Shown in pieces: positions 28,369-38,509 of a DNA stretch of 64,000 bases (position 1 is its first letter; each line of letters begins with the position of its first letter). A program made the translations under genes and the position numbers. Below the pieces are notes generated by a model. The model saw only the letters and a list, made by a program, of their open reading frames with translations, did no database searches and was not told the DNA's origin. The DNA is from PXAP01 sp964421595 (GTDB lineage Bacteria; Bacteroidota; Bacteroidia; Bacteroidales; PUMT01): assembly GCA_964421595.1 (NCBI GenBank), contig CAYQXY010000007.1, positions 1-64,000 of the forward strand, read 5' to 3'.

Positions 28369-28836
28369 TCATTTCCTTATCAGGTATACGCCACCGGTTC
28401 CGGTTGTCAGATTTGTGCCGTTATGTTTTGCCATTGTATATGGATGATAATCGCAATCAGGCATTGCCTCCTTTTCAACAACTATTTCAAGTGTATCGGT
28501 TAATTCGGTGTTCAGTTCGAGGTAAAAGATATTGGTTCTTCCTGTCAGGCTTATCATAGGCAGCTGAATAACCTTTAATTCAGTATACTGACTTAAAGGT
28601 TCAATCTCATTGTTAATTATCAGGTCATGCCTTTCATTATTATAGAAGTAATGAATACCGATCTTTTCAGCATCAAACGTCCCGTTTTTTAGCAGGTCAG
28701 TTCCTGCCTGGTTGTCTATAATACTGAATCTGAATGGTTCAGGATGTACTGAACATCTTTCTTCCTTTTTACAAGCTACATTTGCCATCAAACTGACCGC
28801 CATGGCAAGAGCAATTGCCTTAAAATATATTTTCAT
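28369..28836 (-). CDS. Small lipoprotein of unknown function
   Basis: This 155-residue protein has a classical lipoprotein signal peptide: basic start, hydrophobic core, C22 in MANVAC, followed by KKEE. The mature part is short and beta-rich and contains two more cysteines (RC near residue 28, and CDY late). No domain was recognised. It is convergent with yidC and shares its terminator. It has no close upstream neighbour on the same strand (carB ends 333 bases away and is terminated). Confidence 0.75.
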   Translation of the reverse strand: MKIYFKAIALAMAVSLMANVACKKEERCSVHPEPFRFSIIDNQAGTDLLKNGTFDAEKIGIHYFYNNERHDLIINNEIEPLSQYTELKVIQLPMISLTGRTNIFYLELNTELTDTLEIVVEKEAMPDCDYHPYTMAKHNGTNLTTGTGGVYLIRK

Positions 28837-29066
28837 ATCTGTAATGCAAGTTAATCATGTTAATAATCAGTTATTTAAGTTTGGCAGGTAATGCATATTC
28901 AGTGGTTTAATTCATAAGGATCGCCCATGCATCCTATTGATCACCCATTCGTCATTTTTAATACGTTAATTCCCCACTGAAGGTTACCAGTTTAGTCAGG
29001 TTGCACTGAAGGTTATAAAATGCCTCCGGTACAATGCAAACTTATACGCAATTTTAACTTGAATTT
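28837..29066. other. Intergenic spacer between lipoprotein gene and carB terminator
   Basis: Noncoding, AT-rich sequence. It should contain the promoter of the minus-strand lipoprotein gene; no specific element was recognised. Confidence 0.45.
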
Positions 29067-29120
29067 AGGTGCATAAAAAATGGCATTCTGTCCGGACTTT
29101 CTTGTCTGGACAGAACACCT
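29067..29120 (-). terminator. Rho-independent terminator of carA-carB
   Basis: TTCTGTCC (29086-29093) pairs with GGACAGAA (29108-29115), and outer bases AGGTG (29067-29071) can pair with CACCT (29116-29120). On the minus strand the inner stem is followed by a T-run (29075-29080 As on the plus strand). It lies about 55 bases past the carB stop. Confidence 0.8.
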
Positions 29121-29169
29121 GAGATAATCTGTTTTGTGAAGATAATTCTTTGCAGAATCAGAATTATGC

Positions 29170-32100
29170 TTAATACTCCTGCCAGCTTTTTATGGCCAGG
29201 TCATCTGGTTTCAACCTGCAAAAAGCATAGATAAATGCAGACGCAAGCCTGGCATTTGTTATGAGTGGCACATTAAAATCTATGGCACTGCGCCTGATGT
29301 GATAGTCATTATAAAGTTCGCCGGCCGAAAGGTTCTTGGGTATATTGATCACAAGGTCTATTTTCTTGTTCTTGATATAATCGAGGGTATTTGGATGTTT
29401 ATCTTCGTCAGGCCAGTAAAGAAGTGTACACGGTATGTCATTGTCCTCCAGAAATTTCTGGGTTCCCCTGGTTCCGAATAATTTGTATCCCCTTTCATGC
29501 AATTTACGGGTGCTGATCAGCATCTCAATTTTAGATCGTGGCGGACCTGTTGAGAGAAGGATATTCTTCTCAGGAATACGATGACCGACAGATAGCATTG
29601 CATTCAGAATAGCCTCGTAATAGTCATCACCTATACAACCAACCTCTCCTGTTGATGCCATGTCGACACCAAGCACAGGGTCGGCCTTCTGCAACCTGGA
29701 GAAAGAAAACTGAGGCGCCTTGACCCCCACATAATCCAGTTCGAAAAGTGATTCAGAAGGTTTCTCAACTTCCTGGCCAAGCATGACCCTTGTTGCAATT
29801 TCTATTAGATTGCATTTAAGAACCTTTGATACAAATGGGAAGCTTCTTGATGCCCTGAGGTTGCATTCAATTACCTTGATGTCATTATCACGTGCAAGGA
29901 ACTGGATATTGAAAGGCCCAGAGATATTAAGTTCTTTTGCTATTTGTTTTGATATCCTTTTTATCCTTCTGGTTGTTTCCAGATAAAGTTTTTGCGGAGG
30001 GAACACGATGGTGGCATCGCCCGAATGAACTCCGGCAAACTCTACGTGTTCGGAAATTGCATACACCACAACTTCGCCTTCCCTTGCTACGGCGTCAAAC
30101 TCTATTTCCTTTGCATTTTCTATAAATTCAGAAACTACAACCGGGTACTGTTTTGATACATTGGTTGCAAGTTCAAGAAAATGGTCCAGTTCATCGGCAT
30201 TGGAAACAACATTCATTGCAGCACCTGACAATACGTAGGAAGGCCTGACGAGTACAGGATATCCGGTAGTGTCTGCAAATTTATGAATATCCTTTGCTGT
30301 AGTCAGCTCTTTCCATGCCGGCTGGTCAATTCCCAGCGAATCAAGCATGGAAGAAAATTTGTACCGGTCCTCTGCCCTGTCTATTGATTCTGCTGAAGTG
30401 CCGAGTATCTTAACGTCAGCCGCATGGAGCCTCATTGCCAGGTTGTTGGGAATTTGACCTCCGGTAGAAACTATCACGCCCTTTGGTGATTCAATTTCAA
30501 TTATATCCATCACCCTTTCATAGGTCAGCTCATCAAAGTAAAGGGCATCACAAACATCATAATCAGTGCTGACTGTTTCGGGATTATAATTGATCATAAC
30601 TGACCGGAGTCCGCTTGCCCTGATTGTTTCTACTGCATTGACACTGCACCAGTCAAACTCCACGCTGCTGCCTATTCTGTAGGCGCCCGATCCAAGAACA
30701 ATTACCGACTCCCTGTCATCTTTTCCAATAGGATCATTTTCTGTGCCATGGTAGGTCAGGTAGAGATAATTTGTCTGGGCAGGAAACTCTGCCGCCAGGG
30801 TATCGATCTGTTTGACGACAGGAAGAACACCTGTTTCTTTCCTGTGTTCCCGCACATTGAGCGAATATTTTATCACATCTTTGCCTGAGTTCCTGCACAT
30901 TACCCTTGCAATCTGAAAATCAGAAAAACCAGCCTTTTTAGACTCAACCAGAAGTTCAAGCGGAAGATCCTCAATCCGGGAATAAGGTGAAAGACGGAAA
31001 TGAATATCGGTTATGTTTTTGAGTTTATAGAGGAACCAACGGTCTATTTTTGTAAGATCATGAATCTCGTCAATTGTGAAATTGTGTCTCAGAGCCATGG
31101 ATATCACAAATATGCGCATATCAGTAGGGTGGGACAGCAGATTCTCTATTTCACTTCTGACATCTGATTCAAGTTCCCTGTTTTCAACAAAACCATGCAT
31201 ACCCTGACCAATCATGCGCAGTCCTTTTTGCAGAGCCTCTTCAAAATTTCTGCCTATAGCCATTACTTCACCCACACTTTTCATGCTGCTGCCTATCTCT
31301 TTTGAAACTCCCCTGAATTTGCCGAGATCCCACCTGGGTATCTTAACAACTACATAATCAAGAGCAGGTTCGAAAAAAGCAGGTGTAGTCTGAGTTACCA
31401 TATTCTTTAACTCGAATAATCCATATCCGAGGGCAAGCTTGGCAGCAATGAATGCCAGCGGATATCCCGTAGCCTTTGAAGCTAGTGCGCTGGAGCGGGA
31501 AAGCCTGGCATTTACCTCAATTACCCTGTAATCTTCAGATTTGGGATCAAGAGCATATTGAACATTACATTCACCTACTATACCAATATGCCTTACAATC
31601 TTGATGGCAATTTCACGTAACTTATGATATTCAGTGTTGGTCAGCGTTTGTGACGGTGCTATAACAATGCTCTCGCCCGTATGAATTCCCAGCGGGTCAA
31701 AATTTTCCATATTGCAGACTGTAATACAGTTGTCATACTGGTCTCTGACCACCTCGTATTCGACCTCTTTCCAGCCTTTTAGTGATTTCTCGACCAGTAT
31801 CTGCGATGTATGGGCAAATGCCTTATTGGCCAGGTTTTCGAGTTCAGCGGGATTATTGCAGAATCCGCTGCCTTGTCCCCCAAGAGCATATCCGGCCCTT
31901 ATGATGACCGGATATCCAAGCCTCTCAGCAGCTTTTTTGGCATTTTCAATTGTGGTAACTGCCGTGCTGTCTATCGACTTGACATCAATCTCATTCAGTT
32001 TATGTACAAATAGTTCCCTGTCCTCTGTGTTCATAATAGCTTCAACCTGGGTGCCAAGGACTTTAACTTTATATTTTTCCAGGATCCCCGTTTGGTAGAG

Positions 32101-32403
32101 GCTCACCCCGCAATTCAGGGCTGTCTGGCCCCCAAATGCAAGGAGAATTCCCTGAGGTTTTTCTTTTTTAATAACCTTTTCAACAAAGAAAGGGGTAACA
32201 GGAAGAAAATAGATTATATCTGCTATGCCTTCGGATGTCTGAACAGTAGCAATATTCGGGTTAATAAGCACAGTTGTTATGCCTTCTTCTTTTAGCGCCT
32301 TCAGTGCCTGGGAACCCGAGTAGTCAAATTCTCCGGCCTCACCGATTTTTAATGCTCCTGAGCCAATTACCAGTACTTTCTTTATCTTGTTGTTTATCTT
32401 CAT
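29170..32403 (-). CDS. carB: Carbamoyl-phosphate synthase large subunit
   Basis: It makes carbamoyl phosphate from bicarbonate, ammonia (from CarA) and two ATP, feeding pyrimidine and arginine synthesis. The ATG at 32403 gives 1077 residues, the family norm; a TTG at 32460 would add 19 atypical residues. Two homologous ATP-grasp halves are visible, each starting with a glycine-rich segment (VLVIGSGALKIGEAGEFDYSG and IVLGSGAYRIGSSVEFDW). Between them is an oligomerisation domain, and at the end an MGS-like allosteric domain (KLFGTRGTQKFLEDN). It follows carA after 57 bases; both should be one transcript. Confidence 0.97.
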   Translation of the reverse strand: MKINNKIKKVLVIGSGALKIGEAGEFDYSGSQALKALKEEGITTVLINPNIATVQTSEGIADIIYFLPVTPFFVEKVIKKEKPQGILLAFGGQTALNCGVSLYQTGILEKYKVKVLGTQVEAIMNTEDRELFVHKLNEIDVKSIDSTAVTTIENAKKAAERLGYPVIIRAGYALGGQGSGFCNNPAELENLANKAFAHTSQILVEKSLKGWKEVEYEVVRDQYDNCITVCNMENFDPLGIHTGESIVIAPSQTLTNTEYHKLREIAIKIVRHIGIVGECNVQYALDPKSEDYRVIEVNARLSRSSALASKATGYPLAFIAAKLALGYGLFELKNMVTQTTPAFFEPALDYVVVKIPRWDLGKFRGVSKEIGSSMKSVGEVMAIGRNFEEALQKGLRMIGQGMHGFVENRELESDVRSEIENLLSHPTDMRIFVISMALRHNFTIDEIHDLTKIDRWFLYKLKNITDIHFRLSPYSRIEDLPLELLVESKKAGFSDFQIARVMCRNSGKDVIKYSLNVREHRKETGVLPVVKQIDTLAAEFPAQTNYLYLTYHGTENDPIGKDDRESVIVLGSGAYRIGSSVEFDWCSVNAVETIRASGLRSVMINYNPETVSTDYDVCDALYFDELTYERVMDIIEIESPKGVIVSTGGQIPNNLAMRLHAADVKILGTSAESIDRAEDRYKFSSMLDSLGIDQPAWKELTTAKDIHKFADTTGYPVLVRPSYVLSGAAMNVVSNADELDHFLELATNVSKQYPVVVSEFIENAKEIEFDAVAREGEVVVYAISEHVEFAGVHSGDATIVFPPQKLYLETTRRIKRISKQIAKELNISGPFNIQFLARDNDIKVIECNLRASRSFPFVSKVLKCNLIEIATRVMLGQEVEKPSESLFELDYVGVKAPQFSFSRLQKADPVLGVDMASTGEVGCIGDDYYEAILNAMLSVGHRIPEKNILLSTGPPRSKIEMLISTRKLHERGYKLFGTRGTQKFLEDNDIPCTLLYWPDEDKHPNTLDYIKNKKIDLVINIPKNLSAGELYNDYHIRRSAIDFNVPLITNARLASAFIYAFCRLKPDDLAIKSWQEY

Positions 32404-32460
32404 CCGAATTATTTGTTTTAAGTTTTCATTTGGGGAATTAAAGTTCGGGTATTGCCACAA

Positions 32461-33624
32461 TTATGCCACCTTACCTGAATCCGGCAGGTCTGGTTTATTT
32501 TGTATGCTCTTTTTAATCATTTCAATAAAGTCATCGAAGAGGAAATCAGTGTCAGTCGGACCGCTTGAAGCTTCCGGGTGGAACTGTGTCGAAAAGAAAG
32601 GCTTGCTTTTGTGTCGGATACCTTCATTGGTCTGGTCATTCAGGTTATAGAAAAGTTCCTCCCACTCTTTACCCAGTGATTTGGCATCAGTTGCATAGCC
32701 ATGATTCTGGGAAGTAATAAAACAGCGGTTTGTATCCTTCATTCTTACCGGCTGATTATGGCTCCTGTGACCATAAGGAAGTTTATATGTTTTTCCTCCG
32801 GCAGCAAGTGCCAGCAACTGATTGCCCAGGCATATGCCGAAAACAGGTTTGTCACCTTTAAGTGCAACGGCAATATTCTCAATCGCCTGAGTGAGAATTT
32901 CAGGATCACCGGGTCCGTTCGAAATGAACAGGCCGTCATATTCCATGTTGTTGAAATTATGATCCCAGGGTACCCTGATGACTGTTGTGTCCCTTGAAAC
33001 AAGCCTTCTGATTATATTCGATTTCACACCACAGTCCACCAGAACAATCTTATAGGTTCCCTTTCCGTATGTTATTATCTTTTTTGTGCTTACTTTTTTG
33101 ACCATGTTAATTTTACTGTTTTCTGCGAAATCAACATCGATATTATCAAATATAAGTTTGCCTGACATCACTCCCTGTTCCCTTAAATGTGAAGTCAGGG
33201 CCCGGGTGTCGACACCGGAAATGGCAGGTATTTTATTTTCAATTAACCACCTTGAAAGTGTTTTCCAGGAATTCCAGTGACTGCTTTCAATTGAGTATTC
33301 CGAAATCACCAGCGCCTTGATATGAATATTCTCTGCTTCAAAGAATCGCAGCAGTCCGCCTTCTTCAAGCATTGGAGGAACACCGTAATTACCTATCAAA
33401 GGATATGTAAGTACAAGGATCTGGCCCTCATATGAGGGATCGGTAAGGCTTTCAGGGTAACCTGACATGGCAGTATTGAAAACCACTTCTCCCGAAAGGC
33501 TTTTACGGTAGCCGAATGATTTTCCTTTAAATATTTTGCCATCCTGCAGAACAAGTTGAATATTATCATGCAATTCTCCTGCAGATGAAGCTGGTTTAAT
33601 TGATTTGGATGGGGTCCCGGTCAT
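32461..33624 (-). CDS. carA: Carbamoyl-phosphate synthase small (glutaminase) subunit
   Basis: It hydrolyses glutamine and channels ammonia to CarB. It has 387 residues: the CPSase small-chain domain (FNTAMSGYPESLTDPSYEGQ) in the first half, and a class I glutaminase domain with nucleophile C265 in FGICLGNQLLALAAG and His/Glu in QFHPEASSGP. The N-terminus has a non-conserved extension of about 20 residues before the first strand (IQLVLQDGKIF), so a later start is possible, but no other ATG is nearby. ATG start. It is the first gene of the carAB unit; upstream is a 214-base gap shared with the divergent TatD gene. Confidence 0.97.
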   Translation of the reverse strand: MTGTPSKSIKPASSAGELHDNIQLVLQDGKIFKGKSFGYRKSLSGEVVFNTAMSGYPESLTDPSYEGQILVLTYPLIGNYGVPPMLEEGGLLRFFEAENIHIKALVISEYSIESSHWNSWKTLSRWLIENKIPAISGVDTRALTSHLREQGVMSGKLIFDNIDVDFAENSKINMVKKVSTKKIITYGKGTYKIVLVDCGVKSNIIRRLVSRDTTVIRVPWDHNFNNMEYDGLFISNGPGDPEILTQAIENIAVALKGDKPVFGICLGNQLLALAAGGKTYKLPYGHRSHNQPVRMKDTNRCFITSQNHGYATDAKSLGKEWEELFYNLNDQTNEGIRHKSKPFFSTQFHPEASSGPTDTDFLFDDFIEMIKKSIQNKPDLPDSGKVA

Positions 33625-33838
33625 TTATTCTGATTTTATTAACACAATGAATGTGTTATGTAACATATTGGCATGTTATGATCCGGGGTTCAAAATTACA
33701 TATTTTATTTTTCTCTCAGGCATATGAAATTAAAATTATTACCAAAATTACTAACACTTCTTATTTGAGCTATATATGATAAAACCTTTTGTAATTATTA
33801 CCTTGTTTATATTAATTTGCAGCTTTTAAAACAGATAA

Positions 33839-34540
33839 ATGGAACGCAACAGGGTTAAAAAACTGATAAATATTCATGCACACAAGCAACTGAATAAAGA
33901 CGAATATGTCATTTTAAACCGTTCGCCGAAAGATCATTATATTTCAGTTCAAAATAATGAGCCTTTCTCTTCCGGGATCCATCCCTGGAGAGCAGGTAAT
34001 GAGACCGGGCTTGAACAGGAAATAGCAGAATTAAGATCGATTGCTTCCGGCCGACTAATGATGGCTGTAGGAGAGAGCGGACTCGACAGGAGCAGGGGGG
34101 CATCGATTGCTGTTCAGCAAAAGGTTTTTGATTTACAGGCAGATATCGCAGCAGCAGCTTCGAAGCCTATGATTATTCACTGTGTCAGGGCTTTCCCTGA
34201 ACTGATCAGCCTGAGAAAAAAATATGAAAAATCTCCCCCGTGGATAGTTCATGGTTTTTCAGGAAATTCCCAGATTATGGAACAACTGATCTCTCACGGC
34301 TTTTTTCTCTCTCTTGGTCCTTCAATAATTAATCCGCCATCAAAAATGGCTGAATTACTTTTGATGATTCCGTTGCAAAAGATCTTTTTTGAAACTGATG
34401 ATACTGATGGCAGAGTTGAAGAAATTTATAATACTTTTGCACGCTTGCGCGGAATAGGGGTTCTGGAACTGGCTGAGCAGATCAGAAAGAATTTTTCTGT
34501 AATCTGGCCTCATATCTCCCTCAATATTTTACAAACATAA
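33839..34540 (+). CDS. TatD-family metal-dependent hydrolase
   Basis: This 233-residue protein is slightly shorter than the usual 255-265 for TatD deoxyribonucleases. Metal-site motifs appear in order: NIHAH near the start, VGESGLD (bridging Glu), IIHCVRAF (His), VHGFSG (His) and FFETDD (Asp). The family consists of TIM-barrel phosphoesterases or DNases acting in DNA repair and turnover; the exact substrate is not shown by sequence. ATG start. It is followed 14 bases later by the tcdA-like gene, and the two are commonly adjacent in Bacteroidota. Confidence 0.88.
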   Translation: MERNRVKKLINIHAHKQLNKDEYVILNRSPKDHYISVQNNEPFSSGIHPWRAGNETGLEQEIAELRSIASGRLMMAVGESGLDRSRGASIAVQQKVFDLQADIAAAASKPMIIHCVRAFPELISLRKKYEKSPPWIVHGFSGNSQIMEQLISHGFFLSLGPSIINPPSKMAELLLMIPLQKIFFETDDTDGRVEEIYNTFARLRGIGVLELAEQIRKNFSVIWPHISLNILQT

Positions 34541-34554
34541 GATTTTGCTTTAAA

Positions 34555-35289
34555 ATGGAAGTTTTGGAATGGCAGGAGCGTTCAGTATTGTTACTTGGAA
34601 AAGACCGGATTGAGAAACTCAGTAAGTCCCATGTGCTTGTTGTCGGGCTTGGAGGGGTAGGAGCATACGCAGCCGAAAACCTTTGCCGTGCCGGAGTAGG
34701 CAGGATGACTATAGCTGATGGTGATGTAGTCATGCCCAGCAATATTAACAGGCAGTTACCTGCATACCACAGTTCCATAGGAAGAAATAAAACTGAAATG
34801 ATGGCTGAAAGACTCATTGATATAAATCCTCTATTACAACTAAATATAGTAAATGAATATCTGACTCCCGATGGGATGAGAGACCTGCTTTCCTCCAGGC
34901 CATTTGATTATGTTGCAGATGCAATAGATACATTATCTCCAAAGATTTATCTGATTTATGAAACCATTAAAAGAAATATCCCGCTTGTATCGTCTATGGG
35001 TGCAGGGGGGCGGATGGACCCGTCACTGGTGCAGATAAGTGATATTTCACAGTCGTACAACTGCAGACTGGCTTACAATATTCGCAAGCGACTGCGGCGG
35101 TTAGGAGTAACTACCGGCTTCAAAGTGATATTTTCTCCCGAGACCGCCGACAGGAACAGTGTTCTGCACCTGGAGGGAGAAACAAATAAAAAGAGCACTG
35201 TCGGTACAATTTCATATATGCCCCCTTTATACGGTTGTTATCTGGCTTCCGTTATAGTCAGGGATCTTGCAGACGGCAGGTTATATTAA
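34555..35289 (+). CDS. tcdA: ThiF/TcdA-like tRNA threonylcarbamoyladenosine dehydratase
   Basis: This 244-residue E1-like adenylating protein belongs to the TcdA (CsdL/YgdL) group, which cyclises t6A37 of tRNA to ct6A using ATP. It shows the nucleotide loop VVGLGGVGAYAAENLCRAG, the IADGDVVMPSNINRQL segment with the adenylate-contacting Asn-Arg, and VADAIDTLSPK with the catalytic-region Asp. The C-terminal region has the family's GTISYMPPLYG. Distinction from other ThiF members rests on overall length and these segments. It is probably cotranscribed with the TatD gene. Confidence 0.85.
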   Translation: MEVLEWQERSVLLLGKDRIEKLSKSHVLVVGLGGVGAYAAENLCRAGVGRMTIADGDVVMPSNINRQLPAYHSSIGRNKTEMMAERLIDINPLLQLNIVNEYLTPDGMRDLLSSRPFDYVADAIDTLSPKIYLIYETIKRNIPLVSSMGAGGRMDPSLVQISDISQSYNCRLAYNIRKRLRRLGVTTGFKVIFSPETADRNSVLHLEGETNKKSTVGTISYMPPLYGCYLASVIVRDLADGRLY

Positions 35290-35541
35290 AACATGCCAGC
35301 ATTTATTCAGTTATTTTCAGGTATTATCTGATAATTCCTTGTTTTAATTGCTTATCAGATGCGATGGAAAGGAGGTTGTTTATATTTTAGGATCAAAAAA
35401 ATTGACCTGAAGGTCGATTACCCATGCAATGTCTTGATCTCTGATGTATTTTCAATTGATGGGAAATTCACTTACATTTGTTATTTTTGAATTCAATTTC
35501 TTTGTCGCAATCAATTTAAAGCCTTTAAATAGTTTAGCTTA
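35290..35541 (+). promoter_or_regulatory. Upstream region of the heme cluster
   Basis: A hairpin-forming pair, CTGATAA (35328-35334) with TTATCAG (35352-35358), may end the tcdA transcript, though a T-run is missing. TATTTTTG (35482-35489) fits the TAnnTTTG -7 consensus and could serve hemA, with a leader of about 45 bases. No -33 box was found at the right distance. Confidence 0.35.
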
Positions 35542-36807
35542 ATGTTCGGAATAATTGGAATCAGTTATAAAACTGCTCCTATAGAAGTAAGAGAAAAGTA
35601 TTCATTCACTGCAGAAGAATCGCTGGAGTTTCTCAGGCAGTTGAAAATAGATCCTGATTTAACCGGTGCAGTAGTTCTTTCAACCTGCAACCGGATAGAG
35701 ATTTATTTCCATTTTGAAAAAAGCTCTCCAAATAAAGGGTTTGACTCAGTATTCAGAAACCTTGAATTTTACAAGAAGACTCACACCAGGGAACGTAGTT
35801 ATTTCTACAGCATGGAGGAAGAGAAGGCTACAGAACATTTATTCAAGGTAGTTTCGGGACTGGAATCATTGATCCTGGGGGAAGACCAGATAGCTCACCA
35901 GGTAAAGCACTGCTTCAAGCTCAGCCTTGACAATGACTTAAGCAGTCCTGTGCTGACCCGTATGTTCAACAAAGCGTTTGAGGCAGGGAAACGTGTAAGA
36001 ACTGAAACGTCAATAAACCAGGGCATGGCATCGGTCAGTTCAGCAGCGGTTGAACTTCTTTTCATGCGTTTTCCTGATATCAGGAGTAAGAAAGTTCTGC
36101 TTATCGGGACGGGCACCATGGGGGAACTTGCTCTGGCGAACCTGGTGAAAAAGAAATGCAGATCAATTTATATTACTAACCGTACTTACACCAAAGCCCT
36201 TGAACTGGGAGCGAAATACGGGGTGAAGACTTTTGAACTTAACCGCCTCTATGAATACCTTGCAATGTGTGACATAATCCTGGTTGCAACCGGTGCCCAG
36301 AAGCATATAATAACCAGGGAAATGGTCGACTTTTTCATTCATCAGAGGCAGGATGTCCAGGTGTACATGGATCTCTCTGTCCCCCGAAACATAAGCACTG
36401 AAATACTTGAACTACCGAATATTGAGCTTTTCGCAGTGGATGATCTGCAGGAGATAGTCCGCGATACACAAAATAAAAGAAAGGAAGCAGTTGCGGAGGC
36501 GATGGAGATTATCCATCTTGTGAAACAGGAATTTAATGACTGGTTATGTGCCCTTGAATTAACCCCCTCAATTCTCAAGATCAAAAAAAATATTGATGCA
36601 GTAAATACCTCTGAACTGGAAGGCTTTATTAGAATAAACGGTATTAGCGACATTGAAATGGTTTCACGTTATGCTGAACATATTTCCGGCAAGTATGCCC
36701 GGTTGTTTATCCGTAATCTGAAAAATGTTACTGACAATGGCAAGCGTCGGGAATATGTCAGTATTGTTAACCAGCTTTTCGAACTCAGGGATATTAATGA
36801 AAAATGA
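35542..36807 (+). CDS. hemA: Glutamyl-tRNA reductase
   Basis: This is the first committed step of C5-pathway tetrapyrrole synthesis: NADPH-dependent reduction of glutamyl-tRNA(Glu) to glutamate-1-semialdehyde. It has 421 residues. The catalytic domain has nucleophile C49 in STCNRIEIYF. The NADPH domain has LLIGTGTMGELALANL, and a C-terminal helical dimerisation domain closes the chain. The segment ESLILGEDQIAHQVK is also conserved. ATG start. The last 11 bases overlap the hemC start. It opens a seven-gene cluster, so regulation at this gene would set flux for all. Confidence 0.97.
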   Translation: MFGIIGISYKTAPIEVREKYSFTAEESLEFLRQLKIDPDLTGAVVLSTCNRIEIYFHFEKSSPNKGFDSVFRNLEFYKKTHTRERSYFYSMEEEKATEHLFKVVSGLESLILGEDQIAHQVKHCFKLSLDNDLSSPVLTRMFNKAFEAGKRVRTETSINQGMASVSSAAVELLFMRFPDIRSKKVLLIGTGTMGELALANLVKKKCRSIYITNRTYTKALELGAKYGVKTFELNRLYEYLAMCDIILVATGAQKHIITREMVDFFIHQRQDVQVYMDLSVPRNISTEILELPNIELFAVDDLQEIVRDTQNKRKEAVAEAMEIIHLVKQEFNDWLCALELTPSILKIKKNIDAVNTSELEGFIRINGISDIEMVSRYAEHISGKYARLFIRNLKNVTDNGKRREYVSIVNQLFELRDINEK

Positions 36808-37732
36808 AATTGTAATCGGTACAAGGGGAAGTGATCTGGCAATGTATCAGGCTGACAGCGTTATACAGGCCATCAGATCCAGGTATCCCGGAATAACTGT
36901 CAGGAAAAGTATAATAAAAACAAAGGGTGATAAAATTCTGGATGTAGCCTTGTCAAAGATTGGCGACAAAGGCCTCTTCACAAAGGAGCTGGAAACTGAA
37001 CTAATCAATAAAAACATTGATATAGCAGTTCACAGCCTGAAGGATCTGCCAACAAGATTTCCCGGCGGACTTGCGCTTGGAGGTGTTCTGTCACGGGGGG
37101 AATTTCGTGATGCACTGGTACATATTGATGGGAAAAAATTCAGTCAGCTTGATGAAAATGACATAATTGCTACTTCCAGCCTCAGGCGCCGGGCGCAATT
37201 ATTGAGACACAATCCTTCCTTCCGGATAACTGATATACGGGGAAATATAAATACCCGTTTACAGAAAATGCATGACGGTCACTGTTCTGCGATGGTCATG
37301 GCTGCTGCCGGACTGCAGCGTTTAAAACTTGATCATCATATAACTGAAATTCTTGATCATGAGGAGTTTATTCCGGCAGTAGGCCAGGGTGCAATAGCCA
37401 TGGAGGTGAGGGAAGAAGATCATGCCATCATGGAACTACTTGGGAAGGTGGGACATTTGCCCACGCTCATGGCAGTGACTGCTGAACGTATATTCCTTAG
37501 AAAACTTGAGGGGGGATGTCAGATACCTATAGGATGTTATACGCAAATTAACGGGAATAAATTCAGGATTGAAGGGTTTATTTCAAATATTGATGCTACA
37601 GTTGTACTTCGTGATTTCAGGGAAGGTTCTCCGGACCAGAGCAATGAGCTGGCCCTGGCGCTGGCAGATTCTTTTATTGAAAGAGGATCTGAAAAGATAC
37701 TTGAGGAGATCAGAAAACATAACAAATCATAG
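36797..37732 (+). CDS. hemC: Hydroxymethylbilane synthase (porphobilinogen deaminase)
   Basis: It polymerises four porphobilinogens to hydroxymethylbilane on a dipyrromethane cofactor. I chose the ATG at 36797, which overlaps hemA by 11 bases and starts MKNEIVIGTRGS; the open frame extends upstream but the extra residues are only hemA in another frame. This gives 311 residues, the family norm. TSSLRRRAQLL (substrate-binding arginines), DIRGNINTRLQK and the cofactor cysteine in LEGGCQIPIG are present. hemD follows eight bases after the stop. Confidence 0.97.
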   Translation: MKNEIVIGTRGSDLAMYQADSVIQAIRSRYPGITVRKSIIKTKGDKILDVALSKIGDKGLFTKELETELINKNIDIAVHSLKDLPTRFPGGLALGGVLSRGEFRDALVHIDGKKFSQLDENDIIATSSLRRRAQLLRHNPSFRITDIRGNINTRLQKMHDGHCSAMVMAAAGLQRLKLDHHITEILDHEEFIPAVGQGAIAMEVREEDHAIMELLGKVGHLPTLMAVTAERIFLRKLEGGCQIPIGCYTQINGNKFRIEGFISNIDATVVLRDFREGSPDQSNELALALADSFIERGSEKILEEIRKHNKS

Positions 37733-37740
37733 ATACTTGA

Positions 37741-38499
37741 ATGCAATCGCTGGCAGGTAAGCTTATAATAACAACCCAGCCGGCCGATCAGGCCGGAGAA
37801 CTGATGAATATTCTGTTGGACAGGGGAGCCCGGGTTATTAATCTGCCGATGATCCGGACCCGTACACTGGATATCGGGAAGGAAAATGTAAAAGAGGCAC
37901 TTGCAAAGGGTAAATTTCATCTGCTGATCTTTACCAGTAAAAAAGGTGTGCGGGGATTTTTCGGAAATATCATCAGATATTTCGGAGGGGCATTTTTACC
38001 GGAAAATCTAAAAATTGCTGTAACGGGGATTTCTACCATGAAAGAAACAGAGAAATTCGGATATAAGGTGCATTATCTGAATCCCGGCACCACTGCAGAG
38101 GATCTGGCTCTTTACCTGAAAGATAAAATAATACAGGCAAATGACAGGGTATTGCTGGTGCAGGGGACAAGAGCTCCGGGTTTTCTGTTTGAAGCTTTAT
38201 CGCAGAAGGCTTCTGTCAAAAGATTAGATGTATATGAGACGGTTGCAGTGAAAGAAATAGATGGATCACTTGCAGATTATATCAGGGAAGATAAGGTGGA
38301 TATATGTATATTTACATCCCCTTCGGGGTTTTATAATTACCTGGAGTTTTTCAGCGATTACAACAATTTAAAACTGGCAGCTATCGGAAAGACAACAGCT
38401 GCTGCAATTAATGAAGCTGGTTATGAAGTTAGTCTGATAGCTCCTTATCCGTCTCCGGAATCACTTGCCGATGCCGTAGAGTCTTTTTTCACAAAATAA
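37741..38499 (+). CDS. hemD: Uroporphyrinogen-III synthase
   Basis: It cyclises hydroxymethylbilane with inversion of ring D. It has 252 residues with the two-domain alpha/beta layout: LIITTQPADQAGELMNIL at the start, FTSKKGVRGFF (first domain contact), FTSPSGFYNYLEFF and AAIGKTTAAAINEAGYEV (second half). This family is poorly conserved, so the name rests on these segments plus its place between hemC and hemB. ATG start, eight bases after hemC and ten before hemB, so translation is probably coupled. Confidence 0.9.
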   Translation: MQSLAGKLIITTQPADQAGELMNILLDRGARVINLPMIRTRTLDIGKENVKEALAKGKFHLLIFTSKKGVRGFFGNIIRYFGGAFLPENLKIAVTGISTMKETEKFGYKVHYLNPGTTAEDLALYLKDKIIQANDRVLLVQGTRAPGFLFEALSQKASVKRLDVYETVAVKEIDGSLADYIREDKVDICIFTSPSGFYNYLEFFSDYNNLKLAAIGKTTAAAINEAGYEVSLIAPYPSPESLADAVESFFTK

Positions 38500-38509
38500 T
38501 TCAAAAGTT

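Noticed and set aside
32404..32460. TTG start giving 19 extra residues on carB
   Set aside because: The added residues do not resemble the family N-terminus, while the ATG at 32403 precedes the first conserved strand.
36725..36796. Upstream extension of hemC
   Set aside because: The extra codons are hemA sequence read in another frame; the conserved start is the ATG at 36797.
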